From Ovoidimarina sp050299695 (lineage in GTDB: Bacteria; Pseudomonadota; Alphaproteobacteria; Rhodobacterales; Rhodobacteraceae): 45,951 bases of DNA. Shown here in pieces: positions 1-7,537 of the stretch; within the stretch, counting starts at the first letter, position 1; each line of letters starts with the position of its first letter. A program made the translations under genes and the position numbers. The notes under the pieces are model-generated. The model had not been told where the DNA came from. It did no database searches and saw only the letters and a list, made by a program, of their open reading frames with translations. The stretch covers positions 1 through 45,951 of the forward strand of contig JBNKWI010000019.1 of the NCBI GenBank assembly GCA_050299695.1, read 5' to 3'.

Positions 1-95
1 TCCTGCAACCGCCCACCGACAAGCCGCACGGACTGCGCGAGGCCTTCCTGCTCTCGCCCGCGGGCTATTGCTGGGTGCCCTCCCGCCCCTTGTGA
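1..95 (+). CDS. C-terminus of a probable VOC (glyoxalase-like) protein, 5' end outside window
   Basis: Only the last 30 codons are present, in the frame beginning at base 3 and ending with TGA at 93-95. The peptide contains GLREAFLLSPAGYCWVPS. The pattern PPT-x-KPxGLRE followed by a short strand with an xPxGYxW turn resembles the last beta strands of vicinal-oxygen-chelate (glyoxalase / bleomycin-resistance) proteins, where the Glu of the RE pair is often a metal ligand. That family call is an inference from a short fragment. The next gene starts 30 bases downstream on the same strand, so the two could be cotranscribed. Confidence 0.45.
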   Translation, partial: LQPPTDKPHGLREAFLLSPAGYCWVPSRPL

Positions 96-125
96 GCCGC
101 GCCGGCCCATGCTCTTCTCGGCTCC

Positions 126-413
126 ATGGCGAAACCCGAGATCACCATCACCTTCTGCGTCGGCTGCCACTGGCATATCCGCTCGGGCTGGATGGCGCAG
201 GAGCTCTTCGCCACCTTCGGCGAAGATCTCGGCGCGGTCCGCCTCGTCCCCGGCGCCAGCGGCGAATTCGCGATCGCGGTGGATGGCGAGACGATCTGGG
301 AACGCAAGCGCGACGGCGGCTTCCCCGAAGCGAAAGAGTTGAAACGGCGCGTCCGCGACCTGGTCCGGCCCGGCGCCGATCTCGGCCATGTGGACGGCGG
401 CACGGCGACTTGA
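126..413 (+). CDS. SelW/SelT/SelH (Rdx) family protein, Cys form
   Basis: A 95-residue protein of the Rdx family, small thioredoxin-like proteins related to selenoprotein W. The hallmark beta1-CxxC-alpha1 redox motif is at residues 11-14 (ITITFCVGCHW). Where animal SelW has selenocysteine as the second residue, this protein has cysteine, as is usual in bacteria. The C-terminal part has the expected beta-beta-alpha layout, with an EIxxxG-like turn replaced by VDGETIWERKRDGGFPEAKELKR. Length is typical of the family. The physiological partner is not known; a redox or glutathione-linked role is the general expectation. Start chosen at the ATG whose product opens directly on the first beta strand. 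It ends convergently with the membrane sensor gene, 21 bases away. Confidence 0.85.
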   Translation: MAKPEITITFCVGCHWHIRSGWMAQELFATFGEDLGAVRLVPGASGEFAIAVDGETIWERKRDGGFPEAKELKRRVRDLVRPGADLGHVDGGTAT

Positions 414-434
414 CGCCGCCGCAACCGGCGCAGG

Positions 435-1058
435 CTATCCGCCGCCGGCAAGCCCTTGCGCCTTCGGCTCCAATTGCCTTTCGCTGCATCGGGGGCACAT
501 GCCGTGCGAGATCCGGGCGTCGGTGTGGTTCCCGAAATACTTCTCGATCCCCACCCATTCGCCGTCGTCGTTCTTGATCTGACTGCCGCACCAGGCGCAG
601 ATCGGAACGATGCCGCTGATGGTCTTGATCGCACCGATGGCCTTCTGAAGCTCGTCATTCCGGATTTCGAGATCGGCCAGCGATTTCGCCAGGCGTTGCT
701 GCGCATTCAGCGCGCGGTCGAATTCGATCTTGGACTTGATGGCAAAGCCCGCAGCCACCCAGATGCCGACGATCGACCAGCTCCGGTTGGTCAGGACCTG
801 CCAGAGCTCGGCGCCGGGGGGCGACAGGAAATACCCCACGATCGTCAGAAGCGTCGCGAGCGCCGCCGCCAGATAGACCTGGCCCACCTTCGGGGCCCAG
901 TTCGTCATCATGACAAGGAGGATATACGGCATGCCGCCGGCGACGCCGAGGGGCAGATTGAGATCGAGAATGAAGACCCCTGTCGCAAGAACCACGCCAC
1001 CGACGTAGAATCTTGCCGTTGTCCGGTGAACCGCCAGGTGGCTGCTGTCGGCTTCCAT
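435..1058 (-). CDS. Membrane protein with coiled coil and C-terminal CxxC/CxxC motif (kinase-less sensor)
   Basis: A 207-residue protein. Four hydrophobic segments (about residues 17-32, 39-53, 62-79 and 92-107) form a membrane domain of the type found at the N-terminus of some histidine kinases (LPLGVAGGMPYILLV). A charged helix at 108-146 is a probable coiled coil. The C-terminus carries a paired-cysteine module, CAWC at 154-157 and CPRC at 188-191, separated by DDGEWVGIEKYF and an HTD/SHG stretch. Similar modules (ICAWCKKIRDDxGxW...SHGxCPxC) occur at the ends of proteobacterial PAS proteins and response regulators. No kinase, HATPase, GGDEF or phosphatase domain is present. Four cysteines with nearby histidines would suit zinc or another metal, which is inferred. 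It stands alone on its strand, with the YCII gene 135 bases upstream. Confidence 0.6.
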   Translation of the reverse strand: MEADSSHLAVHRTTARFYVGGVVLATGVFILDLNLPLGVAGGMPYILLVMMTNWAPKVGQVYLAAALATLLTIVGYFLSPPGAELWQVLTNRSWSIVGIWVAAGFAIKSKIEFDRALNAQQRLAKSLADLEIRNDELQKAIGAIKTISGIVPICAWCGSQIKNDDGEWVGIEKYFGNHTDARISHGMCPRCSERQLEPKAQGLAGGG

Positions 1059-1193
1059 CCGTTACCTCTGCATTGAGCATACAGAAATCCGGCGAAAGCG
1101 CACTTGCATTGTGGTCACGGGGCGGGGCCACGCGCCCGGGCGCGCGGCGGTCCGGGGACGCGGGCAGGCCGCACCGCCCCCGGGGCGCGGGCG

Positions 1194-1508
1194 TCACATC
1201 TGGATCAGCTCGGCCACCTCGACCGATCCCGAGCCGTCCTTCACCATCGGGCAGCCGCTCGCCATCGCGCAGGCCGCGTCCTGGTCGGCCGCCTCGACGA
1301 TGGTCAGCCCGGAAACCGGGTTCGCGCCGCCATTGTCGGCCACGCCCGACAGGCTGACCGTCTTCGACATCCCCGCCGGGCCGCCGCCGTCGAGCACCGC
1401 CGCGCCCATCGAGCCGTACCAGGCCATCCAGTCCCCCATGACCTTCTGGCCCTCCTCGGGCGTCTCCGGCTTCCTGCCGCCGTGATAGACGAACATGTAT
1501 TTCGGCAT
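1194..1508 (-). CDS. YCII-related (DGPF-type) domain protein
   Basis: A 104-residue protein beginning MPKYMFVYHGG, with the alpha-beta ferredoxin-like fold of YCII-related proteins. The opening strand (KYMFVYHGG), a Gly-rich middle (VLDGGGPAG) and a late ADQDAACAMASGCPM helix are typical of the PhnB/YciI-like proteins often linked to ECF sigma or ArsR/SRPBCC operons. Enzymatic activity for this subfamily is not established. The start at 1508 is preceded by a GGAGAAA-like ribosome binding site; an upstream in-frame ATG at 1562 would overlap the previous gene. It is the third gene of an ArsR / SRPBCC / YCII operon, 14 bases after the SRPBCC stop. Confidence 0.8.
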   Translation of the reverse strand: MPKYMFVYHGGRKPETPEEGQKVMGDWMAWYGSMGAAVLDGGGPAGMSKTVSLSGVADNGGANPVSGLTIVEAADQDAACAMASGCPMVKDGSGSVEVAELIQM

Positions 1509-1522
1509 CCTTTTTCTCCCTG

Positions 1523-1960
1523 TCAGTTGGATTGCAGAACCGCTTCGAGCTTCCTCAGGCACGAGGTCCAGCCGCGCTCATGGCTCTCGGCCACCTCGCC
1601 CTCGGGCAGGTCGGCATGGTGCAGGTGGAACGCCGTGCCGCCGCCCTGCGCCGGCACCAGCCTTATCGTCACGTGGCTCTCGACCCCGCGCCGGTCGTTC
1701 TCGTCATGCCAGGCCCAGGTGAAGCCGATCGAATGCGGCGGGTCCACATGGGTCACGTGGCCCGAAACCTTGTAGCGCTGGCCTTCGCCGTCCCGCATCA
1801 CCGAGTACCAGGGCCCGACCCGGTCGAGCGAGAGGTCGTGCTCCGATACCGCGATCCCTTCCGGCCCCCACCACTTCACCAGGTTCTCGGCCCGCGAAAT
1901 GAAGGCGAAGACGGTCTCGGGATCGGCGTCGAAGCGGCGTTCGAGCGTCAGGTCGGGCAT
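1523..1960 (-). CDS. SRPBCC (AHSA1-type) domain protein
   Basis: A 145-residue START-like protein of the AHSA1 / activator-of-Hsp90-homology group. Visible hallmarks are the N-terminal strand TLERRFDADPETVFAFI, the KWWGPEG turn after the first helices, the WYSVMRDGEGQRYKVSG strand pair, and the C-terminal helix beginning ERGWTSCLRKLE. These proteins have a deep hydrophobic pocket; bacterial ones paired with ArsR regulators have no settled substrate. The start at 1960 lies 2 bases past the stop of the ArsR gene, so the two are translationally close. Both proteins begin with MPDLT, perhaps a coincidence of similar start regions. The gene belongs to the operon controlled by the palindrome near 2300. 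Confidence 0.85.
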   Translation of the reverse strand: MPDLTLERRFDADPETVFAFISRAENLVKWWGPEGIAVSEHDLSLDRVGPWYSVMRDGEGQRYKVSGHVTHVDPPHSIGFTWAWHDENDRRGVESHVTIRLVPAQGGGTAFHLHHADLPEGEVAESHERGWTSCLRKLEAVLQSN

Positions 1961-1962
1961 GT

Positions 1963-2280
1963 TCAGGTATCCTTTTCCAGGAGCATTTCCAGCCGGTCGA
2001 GGCTCGCGGTCCAGAACGCGCGATGCGACATGGTCCATTCCGCAATGGCGCCGAGCGCCGGCCCGTTCGCCGAGTAGATCCGCCGCGTCCCGTCCACCTC
2101 CCGCTCCACCAGCCCGGCCTCGCGCAGCACCCTCAGGTGCCGCGACAGCGCCGGCGGCGAGATCTCGGCCACGTCCTGCAAGGCGCCGGCGCTCTGCGCG
2201 CCGTCGCGCAAGAGGCGGTCGACGATGGCGAAGCGCACCGGATCGCCCAGCGCGGCGAAGGATCGGGTCAGGTCGGGCAT
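1963..2280 (-). CDS. ArsR family winged-helix transcriptional regulator
   Basis: A 105-residue winged-helix repressor. The sequence ALGDPVRFAIVDRLL is the usual first helix, ISPPALSRHLRVLREAGLVERE is the helix-turn-helix with recognition helix, and DGTRRIYSAN is the wing. There is no CxC metal-binding motif in the recognition helix, so it is unlikely to be an arsenic sensor. It belongs to the subgroup found next to SRPBCC proteins, whose signal is unknown. It is the first gene of a three-gene operon and probably autoregulates through the adjacent palindromic boxes. Start at 2280 fits the family length. Confidence 0.9.
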   Translation of the reverse strand: MPDLTRSFAALGDPVRFAIVDRLLRDGAQSAGALQDVAEISPPALSRHLRVLREAGLVEREVDGTRRIYSANGPALGAIAEWTMSHRAFWTASLDRLEMLLEKDT

Positions 2281-2295
2281 ATGATTCCACTCCTC

Positions 2296-2317
2296 GTTAA
2301 TTAACGTATCAGTTAAT
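2296..2317. promoter_or_regulatory. ArsR-type operator with GTTAAT boxes
   Basis: GTTAATTAAC at 2296-2305 is a perfect 10-base palindrome, and ATTAAC at 2300-2305 forms a perfect inverted repeat with GTTAAT at 2312-2317 across a 6-base spacer. It lies 16 bases upstream of the ArsR start, in an AT-rich patch unlike its surroundings. Spacing and position suit autoregulation by the adjacent ArsR protein; binding itself is inferred. Confidence 0.65.
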
Positions 2318-2370
2318 AAGTGCCTGTCAACCGCTTGCGCCCGCCCGCCGGAAGCGGGAGACTCGCGCCC

Positions 2371-3234
2371 ATGACCGGCACGCTCCTCTCCTTCGGCCAC
2401 GGCTATTCCGCGCGCGCGCTGGCGCGGACGCTGCTTGCCGAGGGCTGGCAGGTGATCGGCACCACGCGCAGCGCCGAGAAGGCCGAATCGCTCCGCGCCG
2501 AGGGTGTGGAGCCGCTGATCTGGCCCGGCTCCGGCATGGGCGAGGCGCTCGACCGCGCCACCCATCTGCTGACCTCCGCCGCCCCGGACGACGACGGCGA
2601 CCCGGTGCTGAACGCGCTCGGCCCAGAGATCGCGCGGCGCGCGGGGCAGCTCCAATGGGCCGGCTATCTCTCCACCACCGGCGTCTACGGAAACCACGAC
2701 GGCGGCTGGGTCGACGAAGACAGTCCGCTCACGCCGTCCACGCGGCGCGGGCGCCTTCGGGTCGCCGCCGAGGGCGCGTGGCGGACGCTGGCGGACGCCG
2801 CGGGCCTGCCCTTGCACATCTTCCGGCTGGCCGGGATCTACGGACCCGGCCGCGGCCCGTTCGAGAAAGTCCGCGCCGGCACCGCGCGGCGCATCGTCAA
2901 GGACGGCCAGGTGTTCAGCCGCATCCATGTGGATGACATCGCGCAGGTGCTGAAGGCTTCCATGGACCGGCCCGATCCCGGCCGCGCCTACAATCTCTGC
3001 GACGACGACCCGGCCCCGCCGCAGGAGGTTCTCGCCCATGCCGCCGAGCTTCTGGGCCTGCCGCCACCGCCCGAGGTGCCGTTCGAGACGGCCGACATGT
3101 CACCCATGGCGCGCAGTTTCTATTCGGATTCCAAGCGCGTCCGGAACGACCGGATCAAGACCGAGCTCGGCGTGCGGCTGAAATATCCCGACTACCGCTC
3201 GGGCCTCGCCGCGCTGCTCGCGGCCGGCGACTAA
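2371..3234 (+). CDS. NAD(P)-dependent epimerase/SDR protein, YeeZ-like
   Basis: A 287-residue extended SDR protein. The N-terminus has a degenerate nucleotide-binding glycine motif (SFGHGYSARALARTL, residues 7-21) in place of GxxGxxG, a feature of the E. coli YeeZ group. Further along are DDDGDP, the active-site-region strand YLSTTGVYGNHDGGWVDE, and the FRLAGIYGPGRGP substrate-loop signature, followed by the RIHVDDIAQV motif of nucleotide-sugar epimerases. The canonical YxxxK pair is not evident; the Y of GVYG is the nearest candidate. Substrate unknown. The start at ATG 2371 places the first strand at the N-terminus; a longer frame upstream has no family similarity and overlaps the ArsR operator. 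It is transcribed away from the ArsR operon. Confidence 0.8.
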   Translation: MTGTLLSFGHGYSARALARTLLAEGWQVIGTTRSAEKAESLRAEGVEPLIWPGSGMGEALDRATHLLTSAAPDDDGDPVLNALGPEIARRAGQLQWAGYLSTTGVYGNHDGGWVDEDSPLTPSTRRGRLRVAAEGAWRTLADAAGLPLHIFRLAGIYGPGRGPFEKVRAGTARRIVKDGQVFSRIHVDDIAQVLKASMDRPDPGRAYNLCDDDPAPPQEVLAHAAELLGLPPPPEVPFETADMSPMARSFYSDSKRVRNDRIKTELGVRLKYPDYRSGLAALLAAGD

Positions 3235-3297
3235 GGCTTTCCGCGGGCACCAGCGGCATGAAAGCACCGACCGTCCATTGCCCCCGCCAGGAATCAA

Positions 3298-3320
3298 GGC
3301 CCGGCACGGGCCGCCGGGCC
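3298..3320. terminator. Hairpin between convergent SDR and dxs genes
   Basis: GGCCCGG at 3298-3304 and CCGGGCC at 3314-3320 form a perfect 7-base stem with a 9-base loop in the gap between two convergent genes. On the minus strand it is followed by TTGATTCC, a poor T tract. Placement suggests a bidirectional terminator, but the evidence is weak. Confidence 0.3.
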
Positions 3321-3343
3321 ACACTCCTTGCCGGAACCTTCGC

Positions 3344-5272
3344 TCAGGCCCGCCGCGCGCCGATATCCGCCACGCCCATCACCTCGAGCACCTTCGCCTC
3401 GATATCGGCGGCGTTGAGTTTCGCCACTGCGTACATGTCCGCCGGGCTGGCCTGGTCGATGAAGATGTCGGGCAGCACCATCGACCGGAAGGTGAGCCCC
3501 CGGTCGAACACGCCCTCCTCGGCCAGGAGCTGCGCCACATGGGAGCCGAAGCCGCCCACCGCGCCCTCCTCGATGGTGATGAGCGCCTTGTGCGACGCCA
3601 CCAGCGTCAGGATCAGCTCGCAGTCGAGCGGCTTCGCGAACCGCGCATCGGCCACGGTCGGGCTGATCCCCCGCGCCTCCAGCGCCTCCGCCGCCTTCTC
3701 CACCTCGGCAAGCCGCGTCCCGAAGGACAGAAGCGCCACGCCCTTCCCCTCGCGGATCATCCGGCCCCGGCCGATCTCCAAGACCTCGCCCCGCTCCGGC
3801 ATCTCGACGCCCGTGCCCTCGCCGCGCGGGAAGCGGAAGGCGATGGGCCCGGCGTCATGCGCCGCCGCCGTCGCGACCATGTGGACAAGCTCGGCCTCGT
3901 CCGCCGCCGCCATCACCGTGAACCCGGGCAGGTTCGCCAGATAGGCGATGTCATAGGCGCCGGCATGAGTCGCCCCGTCGGCGCCGACGAGCCCCGCCCG
4001 GTCGATGGCGAAGCGCACCGGCAACCGCTGGATCGCCACGTCATGCACCACCTGGTCGTAACCGCGCTGCAGGAACGTCGAATAAAGCGCGCAGAACGGC
4101 TTCAGCCCGCCCGCCGCCATGCCCGCCGAGAAGGTCACCGCATGCTGCTCGGCGATCCCCACGTCGAAGCAGCGCGACGGATAGCGCTCGGCGAAGCGCT
4201 TCAACCCGGTCCCGTCCGGCATCGCCGCCGTCACCGCGACGACCCGGTCATCCGCCGCCGCCTCCTTCAACAGGCTCTCGGCGAAGACCCCGGTGTAGGA
4301 GGGCGCGTTCGACGGCGCCTTCCTCTGCTCGCCGGTCACCACGTCGAACTTCGCCACCCCGTGGCCCTTGTCGCGCGCCGCCTCGGCCGGGGCATAGCCC
4401 TTGCCCTTCCTGGTGATCGCATGGATCAGGACCGGCCCGGTCGCCCGCGCCTTCACCGTCCTGAGCACGTTCAGAAGCTGCTCCATGTCGTGCCCGTCGA
4501 TCGGCCCGACATAGTCGAAGCCCAGCTCCTCGAAGAGCGTGCCGCCCACGGTCATGTGCTTCACCATGTCCCGCGCCCGCTTCGCGCCTTCCTGGAACGG
4601 CGGCGGCAACAGGCTCACCGCCCCCTTGGCGGCGGCCTTCAGCTCCTGGAACGGCGCGCCGGCGTAGAGCCGCGACAGGTAGGACGACATCGCGCCCACC
4701 GGCGGCGCGATGGACATCTCGTTGTCGTTCAGAATGACGATCAGCCGCTTCTTCAGATGCCCGGCGTTGTTCATCGCCTCATAGGCCATGCCCGCCGACA
4801 TCGCCCCGTCGCCGATCACCGCGATGCAATCGCCGATCCCGTGTTCGGGCGCCCCGCCCAGGTCGCGGGCCACGGCAAAGCCGAGCGCCGCCGAGATCGA
4901 GGTGGAAGAATGCGCCGCCCCGAACGGGTCATAGGGGCTCTCCGACCGCTTGGTGAACCCGCTCAACCCGTCCTTCTGCCGCAGCGTCCGGATCCGGTCG
5001 CGCCGGCCGGTCAGGATCTTGTGCGGATAGCACTGGTGCGACACGTCCCAGATGATCCGGTCACGCGGCGCGTCGAACACCGCGTGCAGCGCCACGGTCA
5101 GCTCCACCACGCCCAGCCCGGCGCCCAGATGCCCGCCGGTCACGCTCACCGCGCTGATCGTCTCGGCCCGGAGTTCGCCCGCAAGCCGGGTCAGCTCGGC
5201 ATCGCTGAACCCCTTCATGTCGGCGGGCACGTTCACCCGGTCGAGAAGCGGGGTATCCGGTCGGTCGGTCAT
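3344..5272 (-). CDS. dxs: 1-deoxy-D-xylulose-5-phosphate synthase
   Basis: A 642-residue cytoplasmic thiamine-diphosphate enzyme that condenses pyruvate and glyceraldehyde 3-phosphate to DXP, the first step of the MEP isoprenoid pathway. Full family length. The N-terminal half has the transketolase His region (WDVSHQCYPHKILTGR), the TPP/Mg motif GDGAMSAGMAYEAMNNAG and the NDNEMSIAPPVG loop. The middle has VHAITRKGKGY-type sequence (LIHAITRKGKGYAPAE). The second domain has the catalytic Glu region VGIAEQHAVTFSAG and the DRAGLVGADGATHAG loop. The C-terminal domain has TIEEGAVGGFGSHV. It follows ispA by 15 bases and is last in the minus-strand run HDAC-like / xseB / ispA / dxs, which makes an isoprenoid-supply operon serving quinones, carotenoids and undecaprenyl carriers. 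Confidence 0.97.
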   Translation of the reverse strand: MTDRPDTPLLDRVNVPADMKGFSDAELTRLAGELRAETISAVSVTGGHLGAGLGVVELTVALHAVFDAPRDRIIWDVSHQCYPHKILTGRRDRIRTLRQKDGLSGFTKRSESPYDPFGAAHSSTSISAALGFAVARDLGGAPEHGIGDCIAVIGDGAMSAGMAYEAMNNAGHLKKRLIVILNDNEMSIAPPVGAMSSYLSRLYAGAPFQELKAAAKGAVSLLPPPFQEGAKRARDMVKHMTVGGTLFEELGFDYVGPIDGHDMEQLLNVLRTVKARATGPVLIHAITRKGKGYAPAEAARDKGHGVAKFDVVTGEQRKAPSNAPSYTGVFAESLLKEAAADDRVVAVTAAMPDGTGLKRFAERYPSRCFDVGIAEQHAVTFSAGMAAGGLKPFCALYSTFLQRGYDQVVHDVAIQRLPVRFAIDRAGLVGADGATHAGAYDIAYLANLPGFTVMAAADEAELVHMVATAAAHDAGPIAFRFPRGEGTGVEMPERGEVLEIGRGRMIREGKGVALLSFGTRLAEVEKAAEALEARGISPTVADARFAKPLDCELILTLVASHKALITIEEGAVGGFGSHVAQLLAEEGVFDRGLTFRSMVLPDIFIDQASPADMYAVAKLNAADIEAKVLEVMGVADIGARRA

Positions 5273-5287
5273 GGTCTCTCCGGGCTC

Positions 5288-6151
5288 CTAACGATCCCGC
5301 GAGATAACGAAGCGCGCCGCTTCCCGCAAGGAATTCGCCGCCGCGCCGTAGGGGGCGAGCGCCGCCTGTGCCTCATCCACCAGCTCCCGCGCGATTGTCC
5401 GCGCCCCGTCGACCCCCAGGAGCGAGACGAAGGTCGCCTTGCCCGCCCCCGCATCCTTGCCCACGCGCTTGCCCGCCGCCGCCTCGTCGCCCTCCACGTC
5501 GAGAAGGTCGTCGGCGATCTGGAACGCCCGGCCCAGCGCCCCCGCATAGGCGGCGAGCGGCGCGGTGTCCGCCCCGGCCATCACCGCCCCCGCAGTGGCC
5601 GACCACTCGATCAGCGCCCCGGTCTTGTTGCCCTGAAGCGCGGTGATTTCCTCCAGCGTCAGCGCCCGCCCGGCCGTTTCGGCGGCGATGTCCTGTGCCT
5701 GCCCCAGCACCATCCCCGCCGCGCCGGCCCTCGCCGCGAGTCCCGCCACCAGCGCCACACGCCGCTCCGCCGGCAGGTCGAGCCCGGCCAGAAGTCCGAA
5801 GGCCAGGGATTGCAGCGCATCGCCGACCAGAACCGCCGTCGCCTCGTCCCATTTCACATGCACCGTCGGCTGCCCGCGCCGCAGATCGTCATCGTCCATC
5901 GACGGCAGATCGTCATGGACGAGGCTGTAGGCATGAAGCGCCTCGATGGACATGGCCGCCGGCATCGCCGCCGGTTCCACCGCAAAGAGCGCCGCGCTCT
6001 CCAGCACCAGGAACCCCCGGAGCCGCTTCCCGCCCAAGAGCGCATGCGCCATCCCGTCGCGCACCACCGAGCCGGGCAGATCCGCCAGAACAGTGTCTAG
6101 CGCGGCCTGAATCGCTCCGGCCCGCGCCGCCAGAAGCCCGGGAAAGCTCAT
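5288..6151 (-). CDS. ispA: Farnesyl diphosphate synthase (short-chain polyprenyl synthetase)
   Basis: A 287-residue all-helical prenyltransferase that makes FPP from IPP and DMAPP/GPP. The first aspartate-rich motif is DDLPSMDD (residues 80-87, with the two extra residues typical of bacterial FPP synthases) and the second is DDLLD (214-218). The GGKRLRGFLVLE stretch near 40-50 is the IPP-binding region. Length and motifs fit IspA rather than long-chain IspB. The start at 6151 overlaps the xseB stop by four bases (ATGA), so the two are translationally coupled; a longer upstream frame would read through xseB and is rejected. dxs follows 15 bases downstream. Confidence 0.95.
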   Translation of the reverse strand: MSFPGLLAARAGAIQAALDTVLADLPGSVVRDGMAHALLGGKRLRGFLVLESAALFAVEPAAMPAAMSIEALHAYSLVHDDLPSMDDDDLRRGQPTVHVKWDEATAVLVGDALQSLAFGLLAGLDLPAERRVALVAGLAARAGAAGMVLGQAQDIAAETAGRALTLEEITALQGNKTGALIEWSATAGAVMAGADTAPLAAYAGALGRAFQIADDLLDVEGDEAAAGKRVGKDAGAGKATFVSLLGVDGARTIARELVDEAQAALAPYGAAANSLREAARFVISRDR

Positions 6152-6390
6152 TCCGCCTTGAACGGCTCGGCGCCCTTCGGCGCGCCCTCGGCATCGAAGG
6201 TGATCGCCGCGACCTTCTCCTCGGCCGCCTTCAGCTTCGCCTCGCAATGCGCCTTCAAGGCCGCCCCCCGCTCGTAAAGCCGGATCGAGGCCTCGAGCTC
6301 CACCTTGCCGGAATCGAGCTCGGTCACGATCGCCTCCAAGGCCCGCATCGCCTCCTCGAAGCTCATCTCTGCAATCGGTGTCTCGCTCAT
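6148..6390 (-). CDS. xseB: Exodeoxyribonuclease VII small subunit
   Basis: An 80-residue two-helix protein with the XseB signature: MSFEEAMRALEAIVTELDSGKVELEASIRLYERGAALKAH includes the conserved LExIVxxLExGxxxLExSxxLYExG pattern. XseB binds the large subunit XseA to form exonuclease VII, which degrades single-stranded DNA. The large subunit is not in this window, which is usual because xseB commonly travels with ispA/dxs. It overlaps the upstream HDAC-like gene and the downstream ispA by four bases each (ATGA), indicating tight translational coupling. Confidence 0.95.
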   Translation of the reverse strand: MSETPIAEMSFEEAMRALEAIVTELDSGKVELEASIRLYERGAALKAHCEAKLKAAEEKVAAITFDAEGAPKGAEPFKAE

Positions 6391-7322
6391 GCGCCCCGCT
6401 CCATCAACACCCGCACATGCGCCGCCACCGAAGCGGCGAGCGCGTCCAGATCATACCCGCCCTCGAGTGTCGAGACCACGCGCCCCCCGGCATGGGCATC
6501 GGCCAGGTCGCAGATCCTGCCGGTGATCCAGGCGAAATCCTCCACCTCCCAGTTCAGGTTCGCCAGGGGATCGGCGGCATGGGCATCGAACCCCGCCGAG
6601 ACGATCACCAGCTCCGGCGCGAAATCGTCGAGCGCCGGAAAGGCCTCGCGCTCCCAGGCCCTGCGCATCGCCTCGCCCCCGGTCATCGGCGCGAGCGGCA
6701 GGTTGATCACGTTGTCATGGGCGCCTCGCTCATGCGCCGCGCCCGAGCCGGGCCAGAGGGGCGACTGGTGCGACGAGACGAACAGTGCCCGCGCCTCGTC
6801 CCAGAGCAGCGCCTGCGACCCGTTGCCGTGATGCACGTCGAAATCCAGAAGCGCCACCCGCTCGAGCCCGTGATGGTCCAGCGCCCGCTTCACCGCGATC
6901 GCCGCCTGCCCGAACAGGCAGAACCCCATCGGCCGCACCGCTTCCGCATGGTGCCCCGGCGGCCGGCAGCCGACGAAGGCATTCGCCGCCGCCCCCGCCA
7001 GCACCGCATCCACCGCCGCGCAGCAGCCGCCCACCGCATGCAAAGCCGCCACCAGCGAGCCCGGCGACATATGCGTATCCGCGTCCAAGGACACGTAATC
7101 CTCCTCCGGCACCGCCTCGCGCAACGCCTCGAGATAGGCCGCCGGATGACAGCGCAACACCTCTTCGTCCGCCGCCAGGGGCGCCTCGCGCCGGTCGAGC
7201 GCGTCGAATTCCGGCGCCGCCAGCGCCGCCGCGATCGCCTCGAGCCGCGCCACGCGCTCCGGATGGCCCGGCGGCGTGACATGTCTCAGCCCCGATGCAT
7301 GGGAAAAATACGCGGTCGCCAT
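6387..7322 (-). CDS. Histone deacetylase-like amidohydrolase
   Basis: A 311-residue protein of the arginase/deacetylase fold, class II HDAC-like (acetylpolyamine amidohydrolase / AcuC group). Zinc-site and catalytic signatures are visible: the His pair in CRPPGHHAEAVRPMGFCLF, the Asp and His of LLDFDVHHGNGSQ, the FVSSHQSPLWPGSG loop, and VSAGFDAHAADPLA. The C-terminal STLEGGYDLDALA contains the conserved EGGY with its catalytic-region tyrosine. The likely reaction is removal of acyl groups from lysine or polyamines; the substrate cannot be read from the sequence. The start MATAYF at 7322 fits family length; an in-frame extension upstream is GC-biased noise. It heads the run with xseB, ispA and dxs. 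That order is, from memory, common in Rhodobacteraceae. Confidence 0.9.
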   Translation of the reverse strand: MATAYFSHASGLRHVTPPGHPERVARLEAIAAALAAPEFDALDRREAPLAADEEVLRCHPAAYLEALREAVPEEDYVSLDADTHMSPGSLVAALHAVGGCCAAVDAVLAGAAANAFVGCRPPGHHAEAVRPMGFCLFGQAAIAVKRALDHHGLERVALLDFDVHHGNGSQALLWDEARALFVSSHQSPLWPGSGAAHERGAHDNVINLPLAPMTGGEAMRRAWEREAFPALDDFAPELVIVSAGFDAHAADPLANLNWEVEDFAWITGRICDLADAHAGGRVVSTLEGGYDLDALAASVAAHVRVLMERGA

Positions 7323-7385
7323 CGCCCCCTCCACTGTCGCCGGCACGCTAACGGCGCCCGCGCCCGAGGTCCAGAAACACCGCCC

Positions 7386-7460
7386 GCTTCTTTGGGTCCG
7401 GAAAATCCCGGGGGAGCCGGCCAGGGGCCGGCGGGGGCAGCGCCCCCAAACCCGAGCCCC
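7386..7460. repeat. GC-rich double-hairpin intergenic element
   Basis: The 215-base gap between petR and the HDAC-like gene contains two adjacent perfect hairpins: GCCGGCC/GGCCGGC (7416-7422 with 7426-7432) and GGGGGC/GCCCCC (7433-7438 with 7442-7447). On the minus strand, downstream of petR, it reads as a GGGGGC-type hairpin pair followed by CCCCCGGGATTTTCCGG and an AAAGAAG tail. I recall similar sequences as abundant intergenic repeats in Rhodobacteraceae; this is unverified and there is a single copy here. It may act as petR terminator. Confidence 0.45.
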
Positions 7461-7537
7461 GCAGCCGGAGGCGGAGGGGCGAGAGGAAAACCGCGCGCCG
7501 CAGGCGCTCAATACGGTCAAGACCTCCGAACCAGAGC

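Noticed and set aside
126..413. Selenoprotein W with in-frame UGA selenocysteine
   Set aside because: The motif reads Cys-Val-Gly-Cys with ordinary codons; no UGA or SECIS is needed.
3278..6100. Very long plus-strand open frame (about 940 codons) opposite dxs and ispA
   Set aside because: It is antisense of two unmistakable genes; the product is His/Arg/Pro-rich without any domain, a usual artefact of high GC.
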